64,000 bases of DNA from Bartonella henselae str. Houston-1 (lineage in GTDB: Bacteria > Pseudomonadota > Alphaproteobacteria > Rhizobiales > Rhizobiaceae). Location: positions 1,647,001 through 1,711,000 of the forward strand of contig NC_005956.1 of the NCBI RefSeq assembly GCF_000046705.1, given 5' to 3'. Positions 1-8,857 of the stretch are shown here, piece after piece (the first letter of the stretch is position 1; every line of letters starts with the position of its first letter). The notes below the pieces were generated by a model. It saw only the letters and a program-made list of their open reading frames with translations, ran no database searches and was not told the DNA's origin. A program made the position numbers and the translations under genes.

Positions 1-1
1 T

Positions 2-550
2 TCTAAGGAGACACCAGGAAGAGGTTCAGGCGTTTTTACAGCAAAGAACGGAGCACGTGTTCTTGTTGTGAATCTTTTAGGACGTATTTTTATGCCGTGC
101 AAAGTTGATGATCCCTTTGAAATAGCTGAGAAGATTCTTCTGGCGTGCTCTTTGCAAGAACAAGCAGATGCGATTATTTTTGACTTTCACGCAGAAACGA
201 CGAGTGAGAAGCAATGTTTTGCTCATTTTCTTGATGGTCGTGTCAGCGTTATTGTAGGCACCCATACGCACACTCCAACAGCTGATGCGCAAATTTTAGA
301 AGGTGGCACTGCTTATTTATCGGATGCGGGAATGTGCGGAGATTATAATTCGTCTCTTGGAATGGATAAGGAAGAACCATTACACCGTTTTCTTTATAAG
401 AAGAAGCAAGACCGTTATGAGCCAGCGCGAGGTCCTGCAACGCTTTGCGGTTTAGCGGTTGAGATTTCAGAGAAAACAGGTTTAGCAGAAAAGGTCTCAC
501 CGGTACGGATTGGTCCGCATTTGAAACCTGCAAGTCCAGATTTTTGGTAA
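2..550 (+). CDS. YmdB-like metallophosphoesterase (TIGR00282 family), 3' part
   Basis: The gene runs in from the left edge; the open frame begins at base 2 and ends at the TAA at 548-550, giving about 182 C-terminal residues. The translation contains DFHAETTSEK, followed by FLDGRVSVIVGTHTHTPTAD and DAGMCGDYNSSLGMD. These match the metal-binding blocks of the YmdB/TIGR00282 calcineurin-like family, members of which hydrolyse 2',3'-cyclic nucleotides. The family is usually about 260-280 residues, so roughly a third is missing from view. It is read toward murA, which is convergent, across a 2-kb repeat-filled gap. The family assignment is firm; the physiological substrate in this organism is unknown. 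Confidence 0.85.
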   Translation, partial: SKETPGRGSGVFTAKNGARVLVVNLLGRIFMPCKVDDPFEIAEKILLACSLQEQADAIIFDFHAETTSEKQCFAHFLDGRVSVIVGTHTHTPTADAQILEGGTAYLSDAGMCGDYNSSLGMDKEEPLHRFLYKKKQDRYEPARGPATLCGLAVEISEKTGLAEKVSPVRIGPHLKPASPDFW

Positions 551-565
551 CCCCCCCATTATTTC

Positions 566-770
566 CATCACCCTCTTCGCCCCTTTTAAGGGTTCGGGGT
601 TGTCCCTGTCCTGTGTAGTTTTTTCAAACTCTTTCCCCCTTTGACTAAACACTGCCCCTCGAAGAAATTATCCCTCAAAGAGCCCCCTTCATCCCCTTTC
701 AGGGGTTTGGGATTATCCCCCTGTCTTAGTGCAGTTTCTTTAAGCTCTCTTCTTTGATTAAGCACTTTCC
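566..770 (+). repeat. Two diverged tandem units of a GC-rich ~110-bp repeat
   Basis: Two successive stretches share the order: TTTCAGGGG/TTTTAAGGG hairpin-like core, then CAGTTTCTT-type pyrimidine tract, CTCTTTC, GACTAAACACTGCCCCTCGAAG. A better-conserved third unit sits at about 1080-1193 inside the left inverted arm, and inverted units lie at 1991-2110 and near 2450-2515. No gene is visible between 550 and 2525; the weak open frames there are lysine/phenylalanine-rich and do not look like proteins. Confidence 0.6.
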
Positions 771-1193
771 CTCGAAGAAGGTCGCTCTAATAAGCGTTTT
801 CCCCAATAAGCGTGCTCCAGTGAGGCCTTCCCTTGAAGATGAGGCAGCCTTTTAAGCAAGCTTTTAAGCAAGGTTATTGCGGTGGATGATCATCCGTCAG
901 ATTTCCACCTTTAAAAACGGTGTTCAAGAAAGAGAAACTCGAAAAGAAAGCTTCTTAAAAGGAGGGGCTCAGGAGTCTGCGTAAAAGGGGCTTTCTCACC
1001 TCCACAATATGTCTCATATGCCTTGAAAAGGTGGCTCCTCGTAAAAAGATTCTCTGAAGAAAAGTTCCAAAAGCTGCCTTCATCCCCATCACTCCCTTCA
1101 GGGGATCAAGGGTATATTTTTGTTCCAGTATAGTTTCTTCAAGCTCTCTGTCCTTTGACGAAACACTGCCCCTCGAAGGGGTGATCCTTCAAA
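771..1193 (+). repeat. Left arm of a ~420-bp inverted repeat
   Basis: This arm, beginning CTCGAAGAAGGTCGCTC, is the reverse complement of 1991-2411 over almost its whole length, with scattered mismatches and short indels. Shared landmarks are GGTGGATGATCATCC, GACATATTG/CATATGAGACATAT and CACTGCCCCTCGAAGGGG. The 0.8-kb spacer holds AT-rich sequence with no convincing gene. Confidence 0.85.
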
Positions 1194-1990
1194 AAACGTT
1201 GCCGCAAAGAAGCTATCTCTCAAGGAACTAAGTCTCCAAAGTCTCTTCACAAGGTAAGAAGAGACCCTAAAGCAAGAAAACACCCCAAGAAGTTTCATTT
1301 ACAGGATCTCAGCTTTCTCATACAAAGAAACTTCCTCGAAGATTTTTTTCTTGCAGATAATCGTAACTTGTCAGCAAATTTTATAGGAGTGTATTTTTTA
1401 AAGGTCTTTCAAACGAAATTTGAGAAGACTTTTTTTTAATCTTAAAAGACTTTCCGCAACCTTCTCTCCTTTTTTGCCATTAAATTCTAACTTTTGTAAT
1501 TTTAGGTCTTTTTTTGATTTTTTACTCTCTAAATCCAATTTGAGAAATAATTAAAAACAATGAATTACCACATATCTTTCATGCCAGCTTTTCCTCCTTA
1601 GTACAAAACGCCTTTAAAACCATAATGGGATGGGATACGGAAAATCCTCATCAAAAGAGCGCCCTTCAAAGGAAACACTCCTGAAAAGCTTCATTCCCCG
1701 AAATGCTCTGCTAGAAAGAATTTTTTTCCCAAGATTCTCCTTGAAGAGGTTGTTCAAAAAGCACAAATTCCGAAAGGAAATTTCTCCCAAAGACAAGGAG
1801 ACACAGAAAGAGATGCCCAAAAGCAAGAGAGCGCTGAAGAGAGTCCTTTTGAAAAAGCCTTTCTAAAGCCCCTATACTCGAAGGAGTTTTCGTTCCAATT
1901 CTCCAACAGAGGTAACAAAAAAACATTTCATAAAAAAACTGTCTAAAGAAGCACTCTTTTTGGCTGCTTCACCTTCAAAGGTTAGTCCTC

Positions 1991-2411
1991 TTTGAAGGAT
2001 CACCCCTTCGAGGGGCAGTGTTTCGTCAAAGGACAGAGAGCTTGAAGAAACTATACTGGAACAAAAATATACCCTTGATCCCCTGAAGGGAGTGATGGGG
2101 ATGAAGGCAGCTTTTGGAACTTTTCTTCAGAGAATCTTTTTAAAAAGAGCCACCTTTTCAAGGCATATGAGACATATTTGGGGTAAGAAAGCCCCTTTTA
2201 CGCAGACTCCTGAGCCCCTCCTTTTAAGAAGCTTTCTTTTCGAGTTTCTCTTTCTTGAACACCGTTTTTAAAGGTGGAAATCTGACGGATGATCATCCAC
2301 CGCAATAACCTTGCTTAAAAGCTTGCTTAAAAGGCTGCCTCATCTTCGAAGGAAAGCCTCGCTGAAGCATACTTATTGGGGAAAACGCTTATTGGAGCGA
2401 CCTTCTTCGAG
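1991..2411 (-). repeat. Right arm of the ~420-bp inverted repeat
   Basis: Partner of 771-1193 in opposite orientation. It ends at GACCTTCTTCGAG, about 120 bp before the murA stop codon. A further short piece of the same family follows at about 2450-2515 and contains CCCCCCGAAGGGGGG, a GC-rich hairpin that could act as a terminator for murA read on the minus strand, although it lacks a clear T-run. Confidence 0.8.
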
Positions 2412-2528
2412 AAATAAATTCTTTAGAAGAAAAGTCATCGAAAGTAGGAGAGAGAGCTTGAAGAAACGACACCTAAACAAGGAGAACCCTCTACCCCCCG
2501 AAGGGGGGTGAAGAGAGTAGAGAGGAAA

Positions 2529-3824
2529 TTATACTGTGATGCGTTGAATGGTAGCCCCACAGCGTGCTAATTTTTCTTCCAACCTTTCAAACCCACGATC
2601 AAGATGATACACGCGATTAACGGTCGTTTTTCCCTTTGCAGCGAGTGCAGCAATCACAAGAGAGACAGAAGCACGCAAATCGGTTGCCATTACCGGCGCA
2701 CCTTGTAGGTGCTCTGTTCCAAAGACGGTTGCCGTCTGACCATCGAGCTTTATTTGCGCACCCAAACGATTGAGTTCCTGCACATGCATAAAGCGATTTT
2801 CGAAAATTGTTTCGGTAATATGAGAGATTCCCTGAGCGCGGGTCATCAGAGCCATGAATTGGGCTTGGAGATCCGTTGGAAAAGCCGGATAAGGACCTGT
2901 TTTAATATCAACGGGCATTATTTTTGTTTGGCGTAAATTTCTTTTAAGATGAATTCCTTGAGGTTTGATTTCGATATCAAGTCCAGTTTTTTGGAGGATC
3001 TCAAGCACTTGTGTAAGATGGTGAGGGTTAGCATTTTTGAGCATCACATCCCCCCCAGTCATAGCAACAGCCATTGCATAAGTTCCGGCTTCAATTCGGT
3101 CAGGGATGACAGATATTCTTGCTCCGTTAAGTTTTTGAACGCCTTCGATGGTAAGAATTGTTGTTCCTTCACCGGTTATTTTTGCGCCCATTGCATTAAG
3201 GGCTTGAACAAGGTTTGTCACTTCAGGTTCACAAGCAGCATTTTCGAGGACGGTTTTTCCATTTGCGGTTACAGCAGCCATGATCATAACATGTGTTCCG
3301 CCGACAGTGACTTTAGGAAAACGATAGTGCGCACCTTTTAATCCTTTTGGGACCTTAGCATGGACATATCCATTTTCGATAGTAATACGTGCGCCTAAAG
3401 TTTTGAGCCCCTCGAGGATAAAATCAACGGGTCTTGTTCCGATAGCGCATCCTCCTGGCAGTGAAACATAGGCCTCTCGGCATCGTGCGAGCAGTGGGCC
3501 GATGACCCAAAAGCTTGCGCGCATTTTTCGAACGAGATCGTATGGTGCATATGTTGTGGTTATTTTTTGTGCCGTAAAATGAATTGTTCTTGAATGAACA
3601 CATTCGGTATGGTTTTTTTGCCCATCGACAGCATATCCGACACCGTGATTATTGAGGATACGAATGAGCAGTTCGATATCAGCAAGATGGGGGATATTGT
3701 CTAAAGAAAGGGTTTCTTCTGTAAGCAAAGCAGCAATCATAAGAGGCAATGCAGCATTTTTTGCCCCTGAGATAGGAATGATACCTTTAAGTTTTTTTCC
3801 CCCAACAATTTCAATAGAATCCAT
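2529..3824 (-). CDS. murA: UDP-N-acetylglucosamine 1-carboxyvinyltransferase MurA
   Basis: MurA transfers enolpyruvate from phosphoenolpyruvate to UDP-GlcNAc, the first committed step of peptidoglycan synthesis, in the cytoplasm. The 431-residue product has the usual family length. It starts MDSIEIVGG and carries ISGAKNAALP near residue 20 with the catalytic Lys-Asn pair, and LPGGCAIGTRPVD near residue 115-125 whose Cys is the residue attacked by fosfomycin. The repeated inside-out alpha/beta barrel halves are evident in length and motif spacing. AAAGAGGGAAAG just upstream of the ATG is a good ribosome-binding site. It is transcribed downstream of the small basic protein gene at 3976-4128 and faces the YmdB-like gene. 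No sign of decay. Confidence 0.97.
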   Translation of the reverse strand: MDSIEIVGGKKLKGIIPISGAKNAALPLMIAALLTEETLSLDNIPHLADIELLIRILNNHGVGYAVDGQKNHTECVHSRTIHFTAQKITTTYAPYDLVRKMRASFWVIGPLLARCREAYVSLPGGCAIGTRPVDFILEGLKTLGARITIENGYVHAKVPKGLKGAHYRFPKVTVGGTHVMIMAAVTANGKTVLENAACEPEVTNLVQALNAMGAKITGEGTTILTIEGVQKLNGARISVIPDRIEAGTYAMAVAMTGGDVMLKNANPHHLTQVLEILQKTGLDIEIKPQGIHLKRNLRQTKIMPVDIKTGPYPAFPTDLQAQFMALMTRAQGISHITETIFENRFMHVQELNRLGAQIKLDGQTATVFGTEHLQGAPVMATDLRASVSLVIAALAAKGKTTVNRVYHLDRGFERLEEKLARCGATIQRITV

Positions 3825-3975
3825 AGAACTTTCCCTCTTTTGCTTTGCGTTTCCCCTTCGAAAGCTTTTGCCCTCTTGGGAATTTATTGTTTGTTATGGT
3901 TTTAGAACGAATTCCAAACTTTAGAACGAATCATGAAGAAGTTTGGTTGCAAAGAAGCCGTAAAGGGCATTCTTT

Positions 3976-4128
3976 TTAGAATTCTTTTTGCGCCCTTTTT
4001 CGACTTTGCTCTTTTCGACGTTTTAAGTTTTGACGCAATTGTTGCGCCAACCTTTCCTGGCGCTGTTTTTCTTTTTGTTCTTGGTGATTCATTTTTTCTT
4101 GCTTTTGGTTTTGATGCATTTGTGTCAT
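3976..4128 (-). CDS. Small basic protein upstream of murA
   Basis: A 50-residue, Gln/Lys/Arg-rich product ending LRQNLKRRKEQSRKRAQKEF. A short protein with a terminal 'RLAxxLRxNLxRRKxQxR' motif is commonly seen beside murA in Rhizobiales, which is the main reason for calling it real; its function is unknown. The ATG at 4126-4128 is preferred because AAAAGG lies 7 nt upstream; an in-frame TTG at 4165-4167 would add 13 residues. The composition predicts a helical, nucleic-acid-friendly peptide, but no recognised DNA-binding domain is present. It is followed by about 150 bp before murA. Confidence 0.6.
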   Translation of the reverse strand: MTQMHQNQKQEKMNHQEQKEKQRQERLAQQLRQNLKRRKEQSRKRAQKEF

Positions 4129-4307
4129 TGCGCAGCCTTTTGCGTAGTCTTGAGCATTTTTAAGCAACCCACTGCTGTTATATAAAGGTTATAGAAAGAA
4201 AGAATATATGTCATGACACAAGACGTGTTTTCTTTCAAGAATGCATAAATGCTCTCTTGCCTATTTCATGACAATATGGCACAAGGCAGCATAGCGACTA
4301 AGAAAAT

Positions 4308-4382
<75 letters not shown>

Positions 4383-4445
4383 TTGCGATACAGGTTCCTT
4401 TTTTTTCAATGGGTTATTGAAAATAAGAGAAAATGAAACAACCTG

Positions 4446-4602
4446 TAAAACCACCTTTTACGTTGTATTTGGAACATTCTTATCTGAGATCAAAACGACA
4501 GATACCAGAAATAAAATGTAAGAAAAACAATTCATTAAAAAGAAAAGTGATAGAAAACGCTCTTAAATGATATCGTAAAGTATGCTAAGGGAAGAAAAAA
4601 AG
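4446..4602 (+). repeat. ~155-bp element downstream of tRNA-Thr (copy 1)
   Basis: This stretch (AAAACCACCTTTTACGTTG ... GATAGAAAACGCTCT ... TCTAAGGG/GCTAAGGG) recurs at 35514-35678 next to tRNA-Leu. Identity looks around 80% by eye. No open frame is shared, so it is a non-coding repeat. The two copies have the same genomic orientation although the tRNAs are on opposite strands. Confidence 0.75.
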
Positions 4603-4762
4603 AGTGCGTTTACAGCACCATTGTTGAGCAGTCTTCTTGCGCACAATCTAGGAACGCTCTTACGAACTTCTAAACTTTTGTTTCAGTCTTTTCTGTGAAT
4701 TTTAAGCACTGTACTCATCCACCTTTTTTCTGTCTCTGCTTGAGCTTTTTTCGCCTTTTTCC

Positions 4763-5645
4763 CCAAAAGCCTTCTCCCCCCCCACACGCATCCCGTTGAT
4801 ACTCTTCCCCAAAAGCCTCCTTCCCCTCACACACGTACCCCGCTGATACTCTTCCCCCTAAGCATCCTCCCCCACACGCATCCCGTTGATACTCTTCCCC
4901 AAAAGCCTCCTTCCCCTCACACACGCATCCCGTTGATACTCTTCCCCAAAAGCCTCCTCCCCCTCAACACACCCCGCTGATACTCTCCCCTCAAAGCATC
5001 CTCCCCCTCACACGCATCCCGCTGACACTCTTCCCCCTAAGCATCCTCCCTCACACGCATCCCGTTGATACTCTTCCCCCAAAGCATCCTCCCCCTCACA
5101 CGCATCCCGTTGATACTCTTCCCCCTAAGCATCCTCCCTCACACGCATCCCGTTGATACTCTTCCCCCAAAGCATCCTCCCCCTCACACACGTACCCCGC
5201 TGACACTCTTCCCCTAAGCCTCCTTCCCCTCACACACGTACCCCGCTGACACTCTTCCCCCAAAGCATACTCCCCCCCCACACGCATCCCGCTGATACTC
5301 TCCCCCAAAGGATCCTCCCCCCCACACGTACCCCGCTGACACTCTTTCCCCTAAGAGTGCTTCCCCTTACACACGTACCCCGCTGACACTCTCCCCTCAA
5401 AGCCTCCTCCCCTCACACACGTACCCCGTTGATACTCTTCCCCAAAAGCCTCCTCCCCTCACACACGCATCCCGTTGATACTCTCCCCTCAAAGCCTCCT
5501 CCCCCTCACACGCATCCCGTTGATACTCTCCCCTCAAAGCCTCCTCCCCCTCACACGCATCCCGTTGATACTCTTCCCCCTAAGCCTTCTCCCCCTCACA
5601 CGCATCCCGTTGATACTCTTCCCCCAAAGCATCCTCCCCTCACAA
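4763..5645 (+). repeat. Minisatellite, about 19 units of 42-47 bp
   Basis: Pyrimidine-rich units follow the scheme AAGC(A/C)TCCTCCCC, then CACACGCATCCCG or CACACGTACCCCG, then TTGATACTCTTCCCC or CTGACACTCTTCCCC. I count 19 whole units and one partial. Unit length varies (42-47 bp), so reading frames drift on both strands and the array as a whole cannot encode one protein. Its right end provides the last codons of the YqaJ-like gene on the minus strand. Confidence 0.93.
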
Positions 5646-6312
5646 GCCTCCTACTTGTACCCTCCTCCGAAGTATTTTGGATTCTCACACCTTCTGCTGT
5701 TTTGACACACTGAATTTGTTGCACCATCATTTCTAAAGCTTCATTAAAACGGTTAATCTCACTTTCCAGTTTACGAATATAAGCTTCATCACGATAAGCA
5801 CGTTTAATCAGAAGCGGCATATCAGGCCAATAGAGCATCAAATCGATCCATTCGCGTTGAGCGATCCATAATCCTCCCTGACATTGCGCTTTATGCTCTG
5901 CAGGAAAACTTTTTTGTGTGAAATACGGAATCAGGATTTCAGGTTTTTTGGTTTTAATTTCCAAGAGTCCATTTGTTCCAATAAAAGCATCGGGAGAAAA
6001 CCCTTTCATGCGATCATCGGCCAGAACGAAACCAACCGACTGAGGTTCGGTATGCGTGAGTGTAGCATACAGCTTGCGTGCAGTTGGTTCCAATTCTGTA
6101 CCGCGGCGCATAGAAAGCGTTGTCGCCTCTTCGACGGTTTTTCCGGTGATTCTTTCTCCCGCGAGTTTCCTCATAACAGCATGATATTTTGAGGTTTTTT
6201 GCCCCTGTTTTTTTTGTGCCATCACCATTTCAAATAAAGACGCCGTAATCAAGCCATTGCGTGCTTGATACCATTGCTCTGTTCCTTGAATACAATCGAT
6301 AATAATTGGCAT
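5596..6312 (-). CDS. YqaJ-like viral recombinase (lambda-exonuclease family)
   Basis: A 238-residue product with the YqaJ nuclease fold. Near the N-terminus is CIQGTEQWYQARNGLITAS; the catalytic Asp is in GFSPDAFIG (about residue 131) and the Glu-X-Lys pair is in LLEIKTKKP (about residue 140). Such enzymes process dsDNA ends 5'-3' for phage single-strand annealing recombination, usually with a Bet/RecT partner, which I do not see here. The final ~20 codons (RRLVRGGCFGGRVSTGCV) are read from the minisatellite, so the native C-terminus has probably been replaced. GGGGGAATAAT precedes the ATG. Prophage origin is likely. Confidence 0.85.
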   Translation of the reverse strand: MPIIIDCIQGTEQWYQARNGLITASLFEMVMAQKKQGQKTSKYHAVMRKLAGERITGKTVEEATTLSMRRGTELEPTARKLYATLTHTEPQSVGFVLADDRMKGFSPDAFIGTNGLLEIKTKKPEILIPYFTQKSFPAEHKAQCQGGLWIAQREWIDLMLYWPDMPLLIKRAYRDEAYIRKLESEINRFNEALEMMVQQIQCVKTAEGVRIQNTSEEGTSRRLVRGGCFGGRVSTGCV

Positions 6313-6660
6313 ATTATTCCCCCTAATATTTAAAGCACCTTCACTTTTTGAAAAGGCTTGAAGAAGCCTTTTCTATAAAGCAGCACCTCTTTCGAAGCTC
6401 ATCTGCTATTTCCATACTTTTGCAACATTGTGCGCTATGCTCCCACCCCCATGGATACGCGCCCACATCCCCATGGGCGCACTGTCTATCCCCTGCAAAC
6501 CCCGCATCCCCATAGACACACTACACCTCTTTCCAGTATAAACACTTCCCCCCTTGTCTACCCCACCTAGACACTCCCCCCAAAAAACCAAGCAACTTCT
6601 CTATACAGCTGTAAGAGCCTCAAGAACCTTCGACCCGTAGAACCTCCGATCTGAATCTTC
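6313..6660. other. Intergenic C-rich stretch
   Basis: No gene is visible. The stretch contains short imperfect repetitions of CATCCCCATGG/CATCCCCATAG, then leads into the 348-bp tandem array. Its minus-strand open frames are glycine-rich and unlike proteins. Confidence 0.5.
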
Positions 6661-6671
6661 GATCCGAAGGA

Positions 6672-7720
6672 ACTTCAGCCTGAAGAGCTTGCTCTTTTGC
6701 CGCTAACCTCACAATCTCTGCCTTCCCCATCAACCCGATGCAGCTTTTCCCAAAACACCTCAGTCATAAAGCACTTTGAGCATTTTGCAGCCTATCTTAA
6801 GGAGCCATCAACCAAGTCACAGAAGACCTCTAAATCTACATCCCCACTTCATTGACTAATCATGATCCTCCCCTCAATAAATGCCCACATCCCCGATAAG
6901 CGCACGACACTTCCCCCTTGCTTGCCTCACTTAGCCTCCCAAGTGAAGCAAACAACTTTTCTGTTTTGCCATGAAACCTCACAGAACCTCTGACCCGTAG
7001 AATCCTTCGACCCAAAGGATTTTCAGCCTGAAGAGCTTGCTCTTTTGCCGCTAACCTCACAATCTCTGCCTTCCCCATCAACCCGATGCAGCTTTTCCCA
7101 AAACACCTCAGTCATAAAGCACTTTGAGCATTTTGCAGCCTATCTTAAGGAGCCATCAACCAAGTCACAGAAGACCTCTAAATCTACATCCCCACTTCAT
7201 TGACTAATCATGATCCTCCCCTCAATAAATGCCCACATCCCCGATAAGCGCACGACACTTCCCCCTTGCTTGCCTCACTTAGCCTCCCAAGTGAGGCAAA
7301 CAACTTTTCTGTTTTGCCATGAAACCTCACAGAACCTCTGACCCCGCAGAATCCTTCGACCCAAAGGAACTTCAGCCTGAAGAGCTTGCTCTTTTGCCGC
7401 TAACCTCACAATCTCTGCCTTCCCCATCAACCCGATGCGGCTTTTCCCAAAACACCTCAGTCATAAAGCACTTTGAGCATCTTTCATGCCTATCTTAAGG
7501 AGCCATCAACCAAGTCACAGAAGACCTCTAAATCTACATCCCCACTTCATTGACTAATCATGATCCTCCCCTCAATAAATGCCCACATCCCCGATAAGCG
7601 CACGACACTTCCCCCTTGCTTGCCTCACTTAGCCTCCCAAGTGAAGCAAACAACTTTTCTGTTTTGCCATGAAACCTCACAGAACCTCCGACCCGTAGAA
7701 CCTCCGATCTAAAGAACCTT
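6672..7720 (+). repeat. Tandem array, three copies of a 348-349-bp unit
   Basis: The landmark GAGCTTGCTCTTTTGCCGC occurs at 6685, 7033 and 7382, giving a period of 348-349 bp. Copies are nearly identical; differences are single bases such as GATGCAGC/GATGCGGC. Each unit includes AATCTCTGCCTTCCCCATC and CATGATCCTCCCCTC. On the minus strand part of the unit reads MGKAEIVRLAAKEQALQ, which may be a relic of a gene start, but no unit carries a complete protein. Flanking sequence holds diverged shorter motifs such as GAACCTTCGACC. Confidence 0.92.
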
Positions 7721-7871
7721 CGCCTTGCAGAATCTTCGATCCGCAAAATCATCGATCCGAAGCACTTTCATTCCAAAGGACTTTCAGCCTGAAAAATTTT
7801 CAGCTAGCCGCATCTTCGATCTGAAGAATTCTAAGGGCTTTTTTATTCTGAGCTACCATAACAAAAGATTT

Positions 7872-8069
7872 TCAATCACGCTGTTGCACAACGAAAAAAT
7901 CATTTCGCAGATATTTTTCTGCCAAATTTTTTGCCACACACTCTGCGGCCTTTTGCGATATGAAAAGAACAGCGTTGTGTTTTTGCGGCTCGAGTCTGAT
8001 TTTATTTTGAGCATTCCCGGCGTAGTAAAGTGGAAATCCCTGATAAAAAGTCTTCAAATAACGTGCCAT
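7872..8069 (-). CDS. Small hypothetical phage protein
   Basis: A 65-residue product starting MARYLKTFYQGFPLYYAG and containing a long mixed-charge helix region (SQKAAECVAKNLAEKYL). I do not recognise the family. The ATG at 8069 lies 5 bp after the stop of the upstream gene (8075) with GGTGGTAAAG as a possible ribosome-binding site, so the two are probably translated as a pair; a GTG at 8081 would make them overlap. Location between the YqaJ-like gene and the XRE repressor suggests a phage accessory gene on the leftward transcript. Confidence 0.55.
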   Translation of the reverse strand: MARYLKTFYQGFPLYYAGNAQNKIRLEPQKHNAVLFISQKAAECVAKNLAEKYLRNDFFVVQQRD

Positions 8070-8074
8070 GATCT

Positions 8075-8464
8075 TTACCACCAGTAATCGTTCAAAACGT
8101 CACATGGGCGCAAACGATGCTGTTTTTCGTAAGAACCATAGAGATTATCGTCATACTCGTGCGCGACTTTTTTATCTAAACAAGCATGATAAGCATCACT
8201 ATTGAGAATGAATGGCTGCAGTTGGGTATTTTGTTCGTCAATTTCATAATTGAGGACGTATGCATCAGCGATTTGTTCACTCACATCATCAGCATGCAGT
8301 GTTGTAAGATCAAGACGTAAGATTCTGTGAACAGTTTCTTTCTCATCAATAAATTCGAGCACTTCTTCGACTTGTTCGATTGGTCCTTCAAGAGCATCAC
8401 AACTTTCATCTTCACAGAGAAGTACGATAATTTCGTCCTCTTTAACGAATGCAATATTTTTCAT
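8075..8464 (-). CDS. Acidic hypothetical phage protein
   Basis: A 129-residue, strongly acidic protein (many Asp/Glu, e.g. KEDEIIVLLCEDESCDALEG and QVEEVLEFIDEKETVHRI). It has no signal peptide or membrane segment and no domain I recognise. High acidity is seen in DNA-mimic and small regulatory phage proteins, but that is only a possibility. GGGGGGAAATC precedes the ATG. It is the first gene of a leftward pair with 7872-8069 and is divergent from the rightward small gene at 8717. Confidence 0.65.
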   Translation of the reverse strand: MKNIAFVKEDEIIVLLCEDESCDALEGPIEQVEEVLEFIDEKETVHRILRLDLTTLHADDVSEQIADAYVLNYEIDEQNTQLQPFILNSDAYHACLDKKVAHEYDDNLYGSYEKQHRLRPCDVLNDYWW

Positions 8465-8716
8465 GATTTCCCCCCTTTGTAAGTTAATAAAGCAAAGCTT
8501 TGTCTTGACATAAACAAATATAGCGTTAGTCTTATATCCTCTATGGGAGAGATGTCAAATTATTTTATCCTTAATAAAAGATATATTTTTAGTCTATACG
8601 ACGTTCCAAACGGCATGTGTGAACAAAAGTTTGCCTTATTTTGCTCACCTCATGTCCTTGTATTGTTCTCTATTTGTTCTTACTCAACGCAACCACAAAC
8701 AGACAGGAGAGCTAAA

Positions 8717-8857
8717 ATGAGTGATTTAGAACTGATAAAGTACTGGCGCACTCTTGATTTAAAAACACAGAAAGAACTTATTCTGATGCTTCATCGGATG
8801 GCCGCCGCAAAAGAGTCAAAATCGCTTGCCTCTCCTGAGGAGAGAGCTTTGAAATGA
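8717..8857 (+). CDS. 46-residue hypothetical protein, antisense to repressor end
   Basis: The product begins MSDLELIKYWRTLDLKTQKE and continues as a probable amphipathic helix. Its ATG is preceded at the right distance by AGGAG (8704-8710). The last 80 bases overlap the 3' end of the XRE gene on the other strand. In that overlap both strands read like protein. The start at 8717 is preferred over an upstream frame-mate ATG at 8543 because the ribosome-binding site is here and the upstream residues look random. Function unknown. Confidence 0.45.
   Translation: MSDLELIKYWRTLDLKTQKELILMLHRMAAAKESKSLASPEERALK

Noticed and set aside
1630..1866. 78-codon Lys-rich frame inside the inverted-repeat spacer
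   Set aside because: Low-complexity basic composition, no ribosome-binding site, and frames open on both strands at the same place.
771..2411. Insertion sequence with transposase
   Set aside because: The inverted arms suggest an IS at first, but no transposase or DDE motif is encoded in the spacer and the arms are far longer than IS terminal repeats.
4715..5308. Gly/Glu-rich minus-strand frames in the minisatellite (GEEYQRDACEGG type)
   Set aside because: Unit lengths of 42-47 bp shift the frame repeatedly; the peptides are by-products of the repeats.
4763..5645. Possible CRISPR array
   Set aside because: There are no unique spacers between units; the whole unit repeats, so it is a minisatellite. 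The same applies to the 132-bp and 146-bp arrays. No cas genes are present.
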